The notes beneath the pieces are model-generated. The model searched no databases. It was not told the origin of the DNA and saw only the letters and a program-made list of their open reading frames with translations. Made by a program: the position numbers and the translations under genes. Of a stretch of 31,008 nt of DNA, positions 18,818-25,959 are shown in pieces. This DNA is from CAZLMW01 sp964560875. GTDB taxonomy: Bacteria; Myxococcota_A; UBA9042. Position 1 is the first letter of the stretch. The number at the start of each line of letters is the position of its first letter. The stretch spans positions 1 to 31,008 of the forward strand of contig CAZLMW010000097.1 of assembly GCA_964560875.1 (NCBI GenBank), written 5' to 3'.

Positions 18818-19615
18818 CTAAAACCTGATTACAGCGTCAAGGCAGCCGCCGAGCATGGCGATGCGGTAGGTGCCCTCTTTGCCGCAGAACTGGCACTGCA
18901 GGTTGCCCTTGTCGTCCGTGCCGAGCTGGTCTTCGGTGATGTCGACCGACCCCGACCGATACGCCAGGGCCACCGCGATGCTCAGGCCGTTGCCGACGCG
19001 ATACTCGCCGCCGACGGTGTACGACATCGTGGGCGCAGGCGGTGTGCCGAACGCCGACGGGTATTTGATGTTGGCGCTCTTGGTGTCGTAGATGTAGCCG
19101 AGCCGCGCGAACACGGACTTGTTGACCTGGTACTCGCCGCCGAGCCGCAGCGTCATGCCGTCGTCCCACATCGCGTAGTTGATCAGCGTGAGCTCCTGCT
19201 TGCACTCGCCGAACGCGCATTCCTTGCCGGTGAATGACGACGTCTTGTTGTCCGAGTTGAAGAGGTACTCGAGATCGGCGNNNNNNNNNNNNNNNNNNNN
19301 NNNNNNNNNNNNNNNNNNNNNNNNNNNNNNNNNNNNNNNNNNNNNNNNNNNNNNNNNNNNNNNNNNNNNNNNNNNNNNNNCGGCGCCGACGCGGACCTTC
19401 CCGCCAAGGAGCTCGAATTGGTACGCGATCCCCGGCGCGACCTCGATGAAAGCCAGGCCCGTCATGTCGGTTCGCTCGATCGTCTTGGGGTTTTGGCCCT
19501 TCTCTTTAAAGGAATACGTGTACGACCCGCTGCCGCCGCCCAGCGGATAGAAAGCGAGGCCGAAGCTCAGCCCTGCGCCGGCGTATTGCCCGGTTATGGC
19601 GACGCTTATGGCGCG
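18818..19615 (-). CDS. FadL/OmpP1-like outer-membrane barrel, truncated and split by an assembly gap
   Basis: Two in-phase pieces flank the 100-N gap. The downstream piece (about 154 residues) has alternating beta-strands, TLRLGGEYQVNKSVFARLGY and SYTVGGEYRVGNGLSIAVAL, typical of the C-terminal strands of FadL/TodX-type hydrophobic-compound channels. It ends DAVIRF, with the terminal Phe of barrel proteins. The upstream piece (about 78 residues, GAGLSFGLAFYP and APGIAYQFELLGGKV) fits a middle part of the same family. The signal peptide and N-terminal plug region are missing: a TAA at 19618-19616 closes the frame, and only 67 bases separate it from the next gene's stop. So this is either a 5'-truncated pseudogene or a scaffolding artefact. 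The reading frame across the gap is assumed, not shown. Confidence 0.6.
   Translation of the reverse strand, partial: RAISVAITGQYAGAGLSFGLAFYPLGGGSGSYTYSFKEKGQNPKTIERTDMTGLAFIEVAPGIAYQFELLGGKVRVGAXXXXXXXXXXXXXXXXXXXXXXXXXXXXXXXXXXADLEYLFNSDNKTSSFTGKECAFGECKQELTLINYAMWDDGMTLRLGGEYQVNKSVFARLGYIYDTKSANIKYPSAFGTPPAPTMSYTVGGEYRVGNGLSIAVALAYRSGSVDITEDQLGTDDKGNLQCQFCGKEGTYRIAMLGGCLDAVIRF
19281..19380. other. Assembly gap (100 N)
   Basis: Exactly 100 unknown bases, the conventional placeholder for a gap of unknown size. The distance and even the adjacency of the two flanks are not established by sequence. Confidence 0.99.
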
Positions 19616-19622
19616 TTAACGG

Positions 19623-19659
19623 CCACGGCCCGCCTCGCGCGGTGCGAGACGGGCCGTGG
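19623..19659 (-). terminator. Strong hairpin between lipoprotein gene and barrel fragment
   Basis: CCACGGCCCG pairs with CGGGCCGTGG, and the stem continues through a G-T pair and CTCGC/GCGAG to about 16 pairs with a five-base loop. It lies 23 bases downstream of the lipoprotein stop on the minus strand. Only on the plus strand does a short T-run (CTTTTCC) follow. Confidence 0.6.
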
Positions 19660-19682
19660 AGCTTTTCCGTTAGCGCGAGCGC

Positions 19683-20285
19683 TTACTTCTTGCCAGCCTT
19701 GCACGCGTTCTGCGCGGGCGTGCAGTGGCAGGCGCGGCAGTCCGAGCAGCCCTTGCCGAGCGGGTCCTTCAGGCACGGCGTGAGGCAGTTCTTGTAGCCA
19801 CAGTAGCCGGAGACGCCGTAGCAGCGTCCGCAGTCGGCGCTGAGCTTGCCCTTATCCGAGATGCACTTGCCGATGCATTCGATGCCCTTCTTCTCGTCGG
19901 CGAAGCTGCCGGCGCAGCCTGTCGTGCAGTTCTTGACGGTGTCGCCGTACGCCTTCGCTTCCGTCGGGTCGGTCTCAAGGCCCTTGAGGTACTTGGCGTC
20001 GTTCGCGTCGGTGCAGCCTTTGCCCCAGTCCATGGTCGGGGTCGCATACTTGGGGGTGCAGGCACCGCCACCGGAGCTGCTTGCCGCGTCGCCGCCGGAG
20101 CTGCTTGCCGCGTCACCGCCCGACGAGCTACCGCCCGAAGAGGCGCCGCCCGAGCTGCTCGACGCGCCCGCGTCGGTCGTGCCGCCGCCGCTGCTGCTGC
20201 TGCTTGAGGTTGTGTCGTCGCTGCATGCTGCCAGCAGGCCGACGAGCATTACGGCGATAAGCCAATTGCATCGCTTGTCGTACAT
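19683..20285 (-). CDS. Lipoprotein with Ser/Gly linker and 16-cysteine C-terminal domain
   Basis: The 200-residue protein has a lipoprotein signal with lipobox LAAC and acylated C21; Ser at +2 suggests the outer membrane. Residues 22-75 are a flexible Ser/Gly/Ala/Asp/Thr spacer containing two SSSGGDAA-type units. The compact C-terminal domain (76-200) has 16 cysteines: C76, C91, C120, C124, C137, C141, C152, C155, C162, C167, C171, C180, C183, C186, C188 and C195. That is enough for eight disulfides, or metal/cluster ligation if reduced. I recognise no named domain; similar stalk-plus-Cys-knot lipoproteins are common in Myxococcota. GGAGAA precedes the ATG at 20285. The 183 bases upstream are relatively AT-rich and likely hold its promoter. 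Confidence 0.85.
   Translation of the reverse strand: MYDKRCNWLIAVMLVGLLAACSDDTTSSSSSSGGGTTDAGASSSSGGASSGGSSSGGDAASSSGGDAASSSGGGACTPKYATPTMDWGKGCTDANDAKYLKGLETDPTEAKAYGDTVKNCTTGCAGSFADEKKGIECIGKCISDKGKLSADCGRCYGVSGYCGYKNCLTPCLKDPLGKGCSDCRACHCTPAQNACKAGKK
20067..20114. repeat. 24-base tandem repeat x2 in the lipoprotein linker
   Basis: Two adjacent 24-base units (20067-20090, 20091-20114) differ at one base and encode repeated Asp-Ala-Ala-Ser-Ser-Ser-Gly-Gly. In-frame expansion or contraction would change only the length of the spacer. Confidence 0.75.
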
Positions 20286-20468
20286 CGTGTTTTCTCCAGA
20301 GAGGGTGCTACGCGGGCCGGCGCAGGTTTGAACTGATTCGGTGTCGCAAAAACTCTTGTGCTTCACCGTGTTGATTCACCGGAGCCGAACCGTCGGCATG
20401 CCGCGTAATGAGAGCCGAAGCCTTTTAATGACTCCGATTATGTCGCGCAAGTGCAAAGCCGCAAAAAC

Positions 20469-21920
20469 CTACGCGGTTCTCGGCATGTTGCGCAGTTTTT
20501 GCAGGTCCCGTGTCAGCTCGATCGTCGGGCGCGAGTGGACTTGCGGTGAGCTGTGATCGTCGACCATTGCCGCGATCGAGGCGCCGAATCGGGCCGGATT
20601 GCTGGGGCGCGACGGGGTGGCGAGCGGCGCGTTTTCGGTCTTGTCCACGGGTCGGGCGACGTCGTGGTAGACGTTGCAGATCCGCTTGAAGGTGCCCGAC
20701 CAGTCAAAGGTCTTGATGGCATGGGCCGCGCCGCGGGCTCCGAGGAGGCGGGCGCGACCGGGCTTGAGCAGCTCCATCCACGCGTTTGCCATGGCCACGG
20801 CGTTCCGATCGGGAACGGCCACACCGCAGCGCGAATCCGACAGCATTTCGCCGACGCACAGCTCTTCGCTGCCGATCAACGCCGCGCCGGATGCCATCGC
20901 TTCGGCGGCCGACAAGCCAAACGTCTCGGTGGGCGAGAGCGCGGCGACGATATCGACCGACGCGAGCAGCCGGGCGACCTCTTCGCGACCGTTGAGGTAG
21001 CCGAGGTAATGGACCTTGCCCGGGTACTTTTCGACGAGCGCTTCGACCTTGTCGCGATCGGGACCGTTGCCAGCGAACACCAGGTGGGGCCGAAAGCCCG
21101 ATGCGCGGACCAACTCGTACGCTTCGATCAGCGTGCCGAGGCTCTTTTCGTCGCACAGGCGGTGCGGGAACCCGAGCACGACGTCGGACTGCCCGGCTCC
21201 CCAGGTGGCGCGCAATTCATCGTCGCGGCGCATCGGGCTGAACAGCTCGAGGTCGACGCCAAGCGGTGTGTACGCGGTGCCGTTGACGCCTTCGCATTCG
21301 AGCGTTTCCAGCGAGCAGCGCGCGGCCGCCATCGTCATGTCGAAGCGCCCGTACGTGCGTCGCGCCCACCACCAGCCGAGCCGTTCGCCCATCTTGGCGA
21401 GCAGCGGCGACATCTTGCGCACCGGGCGGTTCATGTAGGCGACCGGGTAGTGCGCGTGCCAGAAACCGACGACGCGGGTGCCGAGGCCGCGACACGCAAA
21501 ACGCACCAGGTCGGGCAGGAAGTAGGGGCTGCCGACCTCGACCACGTCGGGCTGGATCTGGACCATCAGCTTCCGCAGCCGCACCGGGTTGAGCATCATC
21601 CGGTAGCCGCTGCCGCCCATCGGTGTCGCGGGCACGTGGTGGATCATGGCGCGGCCGTAGCGCTCGATCTCGGCGCGATCGCTGGGCACGATGACGTGGT
21701 ATTCGAGGTCGGTGCGACGGCCGAGGGTGCGGAGCTTTTCGAGGTGGTAGCGACGCACGCCACCGCCGGTGGTCGAGAAGAAGTTGTTGATATCGCAGAC
21801 GACAAGCGGCGCCTTGCCGGATGTGGACGAGCCCTTGTGGCTGACCGTGGCGCGTGCGGCCATGGCGTTACCGGCGGGCTTGGGCAGCGCTTTGGAAAAG
21901 CGGGGCTTGCGTGCGTACAT
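20469..21920 (-). CDS. GT4-family glycosyltransferase
   Basis: The 483-residue cytoplasmic or membrane-associated enzyme has the GT-B fold. The N-terminal acceptor domain has TTGGGVRRYHLEKL (51-64), typical of GT4 enzymes. The C-terminal nucleotide-sugar domain has VFAGNGPDRDKVEAL (281-295) and the E-x7-E motif at E332/E340 (TETFGLSAAEAMASG). It retains the anomeric configuration of the donor sugar. Residues 1-36 are basic and disordered, and residues after about 425 form a Pro/Ser-rich tail. Donor and acceptor cannot be read from sequence; surface polysaccharide or glycolipid synthesis is likely. The ATG at 21920 has GAGG close upstream. It is divergent from an esterase gene. Confidence 0.88.
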   Translation of the reverse strand: MYARKPRFSKALPKPAGNAMAARATVSHKGSSTSGKAPLVVCDINNFFSTTGGGVRRYHLEKLRTLGRRTDLEYHVIVPSDRAEIERYGRAMIHHVPATPMGGSGYRMMLNPVRLRKLMVQIQPDVVEVGSPYFLPDLVRFACRGLGTRVVGFWHAHYPVAYMNRPVRKMSPLLAKMGERLGWWWARRTYGRFDMTMAAARCSLETLECEGVNGTAYTPLGVDLELFSPMRRDDELRATWGAGQSDVVLGFPHRLCDEKSLGTLIEAYELVRASGFRPHLVFAGNGPDRDKVEALVEKYPGKVHYLGYLNGREEVARLLASVDIVAALSPTETFGLSAAEAMASGAALIGSEELCVGEMLSDSRCGVAVPDRNAVAMANAWMELLKPGRARLLGARGAAHAIKTFDWSGTFKRICNVYHDVARPVDKTENAPLATPSRPSNPARFGASIAAMVDDHSSPQVHSRPTIELTRDLQKLRNMPRTA

Positions 21921-22212
21921 GGCGCCTCGTCGTACGTTGCTCGGCAGACCACCGGGTTGGAGTAGCGATACTCCAAGCGGAGCATCAAACCGCCGATCGT
22001 GGAGCAACGTTGCGCCAGGATCGCGGTACCGACTTGGCCCGGGTGGGGCGGCTGTCGAACCCGGTTGCCTCAAAGAACGGCCTGTTTTTGCGAGCCTTTT
22101 GCCGCAACAGCAGGGATCCGCCGAGCGACGAATCGGGGTACTAAAGGGGCAAGATGTGTGCCAGATTTCCGCCCGGCCCAATCACGTGCCGCTTTTTCGA
22201 CCCGGAGCCGCC
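21921..22212. promoter_or_regulatory. Divergent intergenic region with nested inverted repeats
   Basis: The 292 bases between the GT4 and esterase genes contain a perfect palindrome TTGGAGTA-GCGA-TACTCCAA (21957-21976). It is enclosed by a second perfect nine-base inverted repeat ACGTTGCTC (21934-21942) and GAGCAACGT (22002-22010). The inner dyad lies 37 bases before the GT4 start. Repressor operators or a folded GT4 leader RNA are both possible. I see no gene here. Confidence 0.5.
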
Positions 22213-23253
22213 ATGCCCGCCCCGCGCCGCGCCAACCAGCTGGTCTATGTCGTTCACGAGTCCGAGGTGCTCGCCGACAACCCCCTCGGCGATCCCCATG
22301 TGCGTGAATTCCCAGTCTATTTACCGCCGCAATATGACGCCGAACCCGACCGCCGCTTCCCCGTGACGTGGTTGCTCGCCGGATACACCGGTTGGGCGTC
22401 GATGAAAGCCACAAAGGAGCGCGCTTGGGCTGAGAGCCTCCCCGACGAGCTCGACCGCCGCATGACCAGCGACGATCCCGACGAGCGGCTTGAGCCGATG
22501 ATCGTGGCGTTCGCGGACTGTTTCACGCGGTTTGGCGGGTCGCAGTTTCGAAACTCGCCCGTCACCGGCCGCTACGAGGACTACCTGGTCGGCGAGCTCG
22601 TCCCGTTTGTCGACGAACGCTTCCGCACCATCGCCGATCGCGACCATCGCGCGGTGATGGGCAAGAGCTCGGGCGGCTACGGCGCCATGATCATGGGCAT
22701 GTGGCACCCCGACGTGTTCGGCCTCGTCTGCTCCACCGCCGGGGACAGCTATTTTCCCTACTGCTGCACCGGCGACATCGGCAAGACGTTCCAGGAATTG
22801 CGCAAGCACGGCGGTCCGGAGGCGTTCGTCGAGCAGTTCTTCGACAAGCGCAAGAAGGGTGGGCGCGATATCGCCGCGATGATGATCATCGCCTACGCGC
22901 AGTGTTATTCGCCCAACCCGGCCGTGCCCGGGACCTTCGCCGACATGCCTTTCGACCTCGAAACCGGCGAATTGATCGACGAGGTGTGGGCCAGGTGGCT
23001 CGCCTGCGATCCGGTGAACATGGTCGCCCACCACGTCGACGCGCTCAAAAGCCTGAAGCTGCTCTTCCTCGACGCCGGCCGCCGCGACGAGTGGTACCTC
23101 GATGTTGGCCAGCGGATCGTCGCCAAGCGGCTCAGCGATCACGGCATCAGCTACGAATTCGAGGAGTTCAGCGGCGGCCACATGGACATCGATCACCGAA
23201 TCGGTGCGAGCGTACGGCGCATCAGCGAGGCCCTCTGGCGGGCGGAGGCCTGA
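22213..23253 (+). CDS. Alpha/beta-hydrolase, putative esterase (esterase D family)
   Basis: The 346-residue protein has no signal peptide. The nucleophile elbow is MGKSSGGYG, with S152 in G-x-S-x-G-G (150-155), in the position expected for the PF00756 esterase family. Candidate acid residues are D287 or D292 in LDAGRRDEWYLDVG, and the likely catalytic His is H323 in SGGHMDIDH. The family cleaves acyl esters including S-formylglutathione, enterobactin and mycolyl esters, so the substrate is open. The ATG at 22213 has CGGAG six bases upstream; further in-frame sequence upstream runs antisense to the GT4 promoter region and is not coding-like. It is followed without a gap by a small gene. Confidence 0.85.
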   Translation: MPAPRRANQLVYVVHESEVLADNPLGDPHVREFPVYLPPQYDAEPDRRFPVTWLLAGYTGWASMKATKERAWAESLPDELDRRMTSDDPDERLEPMIVAFADCFTRFGGSQFRNSPVTGRYEDYLVGELVPFVDERFRTIADRDHRAVMGKSSGGYGAMIMGMWHPDVFGLVCSTAGDSYFPYCCTGDIGKTFQELRKHGGPEAFVEQFFDKRKKGGRDIAAMMIIAYAQCYSPNPAVPGTFADMPFDLETGELIDEVWARWLACDPVNMVAHHVDALKSLKLLFLDAGRRDEWYLDVGQRIVAKRLSDHGISYEFEEFSGGHMDIDHRIGASVRRISEALWRAEA

Positions 23254-23703
23254 ATGGAACGTGTCGACGCCGGCGCCGAGATACAGGTCGGTCAGCCCAA
23301 CGAACCGTTGCCCGAAGCGGTTGAGTTGGCGTTGCGCGAGGTCGTGCAGGCCAGCGGTGATGTCGCGTTCGCCTACGTGCCGGTCATCGCGTTCCCGGGC
23401 CAGCCTGCCGGGCAGGTGCTCGTCGTTTTCTTGCGCGCCGGGGTCGATCCCGAACAGGCGCTCGCCGCGATCAGCGCCGCGGTGAAGAAGGCCATCGACA
23501 AGGTGATCGCCGCCAACCGCAAGCTGAAGGTGCAACCGCTGGCCGTGTTGCCGATCTCGCTCGCCCGACCGCTCGATGGCCTGGCGCAAGCCGTGATGAT
23601 CACGGACACGATGCTCTTCGTCGCCGACGTGGTCGCCTGGAAACGAGCCAAGAACCCCAAGCCGTGGTGGCTACGCGGCCTGCACTGGATGATGGGACGG
23701 TAG
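23254..23703 (+). CDS. Small protein of unknown function
   Basis: The 149-residue soluble protein begins on the base after the esterase stop (TGA then ATG), so the two are very probably co-translated. It shows a mixed alpha/beta pattern with a hydrophobic core segment GQVLVVFLRAGVDPEQALAA and a basic, Trp-rich end (WWLRGLHWMMGR) that could touch membrane or protein. There is a faint resemblance in layout to the C-terminal domain of SseB proteins, but I would not assign it. Confidence 0.7.
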   Translation: MERVDAGAEIQVGQPNEPLPEAVELALREVVQASGDVAFAYVPVIAFPGQPAGQVLVVFLRAGVDPEQALAAISAAVKKAIDKVIAANRKLKVQPLAVLPISLARPLDGLAQAVMITDTMLFVADVVAWKRAKNPKPWWLRGLHWMMGR

Positions 23704-23938
23704 GGGCGCCACAGGACAGCGTTCCGGCTTGTCCACTTGCCCCGAGGAGACCCCGAGGACGGCATTTGGCCGCAGCCTCGTTCTACGGGCCTTTTGACGC
23801 CGGAAGCTATTGATATAGCTCCCCCCTGCCAAAACCGCCCTGGGGGCTCCAGCGCGGCTCGTAGGGGCATATCGGTCCAAAAATGCGCTCCGCGCGGGCA
23901 CGTTCTGCGTGTTTCTGGGTACGTGAGACCTGCAGAGT
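23704..23938. other. Convergent intergenic region with small palindrome
   Basis: The 235 bases between two convergent genes contain a tandem CCCCGAGGA (11-base period) near 23741 and a perfect AGCTAT-TGAT-ATAGCT dyad (23805-23820). A stretch near 23886 (CGCTCCGCGCGG) is shared with the interior of repeat copy B. No convincing gene is present. Confidence 0.4.
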
Positions 23939-24160
23939 TCAGCCGCCGCCAACGAAGCGCACGATCTCGATCACGTCGCCGGACTCGACGGCCGTCTTCT
24001 CATGCGCGGCCCGCCGGACGACCTTGCGGTTCTGTTCAACGGCGACACCGAGCGGCTCGATGCCCAGGTGCTGCAGCAAGGTGGCCACGGTCAAACCGCC
24101 GGGAAGCTCGCGCGGGTCGCCGTTGAGGGTCACGGCGATGGTGGGCGTCGATTCGGTCAT
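23939..24160 (-). CDS. thiS: ThiS/MoaD-like sulfur carrier protein
   Basis: The 73-residue ubiquitin-like protein ends in Gly-Gly-Gly (71-73), the tail that is adenylated and converted to a thiocarboxylate in sulfur transfer. The pattern LNGDPRELPGGLTVATLL (12-29), then VAVEQNRKVV and the closing VIEIVRFVGGG, is typical of ThiS, which donates sulfur for the thiazole of thiamin. Its ATG overlaps the stop of the O-antigen ligase-like gene (ATGA), so it is the last gene of a polysaccharide operon. No thiF, thiG or other thiamin gene is nearby, and the shared transcript makes the usual thiamin role uncertain. A carrier for another sulfur-containing product is possible. Confidence 0.88.
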   Translation of the reverse strand: MTESTPTIAVTLNGDPRELPGGLTVATLLQHLGIEPLGVAVEQNRKVVRRAAHEKTAVESGDVIEIVRFVGGG

Positions 24161-25959
24161 GCTTCGGCCTCGTTTGTGGCGGTCGCTGGTCGCGCGCAGG
24201 CCAGGCCGATGAGCGGCCAGGCGAGGGCGAGGATCTTGGTGTAGGCGAGGAAGTAGTCAACCAGCGAATGCAGCGCGAAGGCGGTGATGGCGACCGACGC
24301 GGCGAGGATCAACGGCTCGATTCGACCGGCGGCCAGCAGGTTGCTGATGACGACCGCGGCGAGGCATCCGGCGAGCAAGCCCAGCGCGGCCAAGCCGACG
24401 ATCCCGAGGTCCGCGGCGGTCTCCACCACGATCGAGTGTGCCCGCGCCCGCGAATCCCACGTCCCCGGCGGCACCAGGCGACCGTGTTCGAGTCGGAATC
24501 GGTCCGCGCCGTGACCCAGCAACGGCTTTTCGGTCAGCAACCTCGCCGCCGCCTGCCAATAGTGCTTGCGGGACAGCTCGATCCGCCGTGTTTTGACCGA
24601 CTTCAGGCCCTTGTGTCCGGTAAACGTGAGGTCGGCGGCCAGCAACGGCTCGCCACGCGCCCGAGCGACGCAACCAAAACGCCCCAGCTCGTTGTTGAGC
24701 TCGCTCAGCCAGATGACGTCCTTGCGGCGCACGTCGATAAGGCCGGTGTAGCGCCCGGGTGTGTCAGGCAGGCGAATACGCAGCGGGATGTCGACGCGCT
24801 GCCCGGCGCGGATGTTGGGCAAGGCGAGGAACGAAAAGTCCTTCTTGTCCGGTCGATCGCCGCCATCCCACAGCGTCCACGCGAGCTGACCGGGGGCCTG
24901 GCGGTTCGACAGCGGCCAGCTGCCCTTGTTTTCCACCTCGACGATGACCTCGACGGTGGTTCCCGCGACGCCATAGCAGTGGCCGTGAAAGGTGTATTCG
25001 ACCTCGTAGGACCGCTCGCCGACCCCCAGCCGCGCGCGCATGTCCGGGTTGGCGCCGAACGCGAGGATCAGCAGCACGCCGAAGAGCGCCGCGGTCTTGG
25101 CCTGCAGTGTCAACCCGCCTCTCAAGCTGGCCACGGTCAGGAGCATCGCGGTCAACACCCCTGCGAGCAGCCCCGCGCGGGAGTAGGTCAGGCTCAACAT
25201 CGCGCCGGCCAGCAGCGCCCACAGCAGCCAGCCCAGGTGCGGACGGCTGCGTGGATCGGACCCCTCGATCGCGTTACTGCAGGTCAGGACGACGAGGATC
25301 GGGATCACCATCTCGAGATACGCGGCGAACGTGTTGGCGTGATAAAAAACCGACGACAGCCGCTGTTCGCCGAGCATCCAGGTGGGCTCGTCGCGAAAGA
25401 GGGTCAGCACCGCTTCCATCGGTTGGCCGACCGCACGCTCCAGCACAGCCAGGACGGTGATGACGGCAAGTCCGCCGAGGATTCCCGCGAGCAGTCCTTT
25501 GCGCGGTCGCTCGTGGCGGCCCAGGACCATGACCAGCAGGGCGAGAAAGACGCCACCGCTCATCCGCAAGCCGAATTTCAGCGACAGCAAGGCGTGACCT
25601 TCCGACCACGCGGCGCTCACGACGTGCACGCCACCCCACAACAGAAGCGCCCATGTCACCGGCCGACGCAGTGTCTCGAGCAATGCGTCCCGCTCCGATC
25701 GGGCGACACCCCCGGATTTGCCGGCACCCTCGAATTTGCCGGCGCGCCACAACCCGATCACGGCCCACGAGCCCGCCGCGGCAACGAGGACCAAGAGGAT
25801 TTCGAACGCGCTGACCCACATGCCACCGGCTTTTACGCCGAGCGCCGGCGCCTCGATCGAGCCGAACAAGCCGAGCACAAAGAGCGTCCGCGTCGCCAGC
25901 GTGATCGACCGCTCGTGGCCGATACCAGCGCCGCCCCCCGCGCTGATGGCCGCGTTCAT
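24157..25959 (-). CDS. O-antigen ligase/polymerase-like (Wzy_C) protein with inserted beta domain
   Basis: The 600-residue inner-membrane protein has about eight hydrophobic segments before residue 303 and three or four after 510. The Wzy_C features are LTYSRAGLLAG (R261) before the large loop, LLGHGADRF (481-489) and AHSIVVETAADLGIVG (507-522), with the H508-E513 region typical of O-antigen ligases and polymerases. These enzymes join lipid-linked glycans on the periplasmic face. Between about 316 and 428 the loop holds a beta-rich domain (VEVIVEVENKGSW, RVDIPLRIRLPDTPGRYTG) that looks immunoglobulin/CARDB-like and is not part of the basic family. Whether it is polymerase or ligase is open. 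ATGA overlaps link it to the flippase upstream and thiS downstream. Confidence 0.85.
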   Translation of the reverse strand: MNAAISAGGGAGIGHERSITLATRTLFVLGLFGSIEAPALGVKAGGMWVSAFEILLVLVAAAGSWAVIGLWRAGKFEGAGKSGGVARSERDALLETLRRPVTWALLLWGGVHVVSAAWSEGHALLSLKFGLRMSGGVFLALLVMVLGRHERPRKGLLAGILGGLAVITVLAVLERAVGQPMEAVLTLFRDEPTWMLGEQRLSSVFYHANTFAAYLEMVIPILVVLTCSNAIEGSDPRSRPHLGWLLWALLAGAMLSLTYSRAGLLAGVLTAMLLTVASLRGGLTLQAKTAALFGVLLILAFGANPDMRARLGVGERSYEVEYTFHGHCYGVAGTTVEVIVEVENKGSWPLSNRQAPGQLAWTLWDGGDRPDKKDFSFLALPNIRAGQRVDIPLRIRLPDTPGRYTGLIDVRRKDVIWLSELNNELGRFGCVARARGEPLLAADLTFTGHKGLKSVKTRRIELSRKHYWQAAARLLTEKPLLGHGADRFRLEHGRLVPPGTWDSRARAHSIVVETAADLGIVGLAALGLLAGCLAAVVISNLLAAGRIEPLILAASVAITAFALHSLVDYFLAYTKILALAWPLIGLACARPATATNEAEA

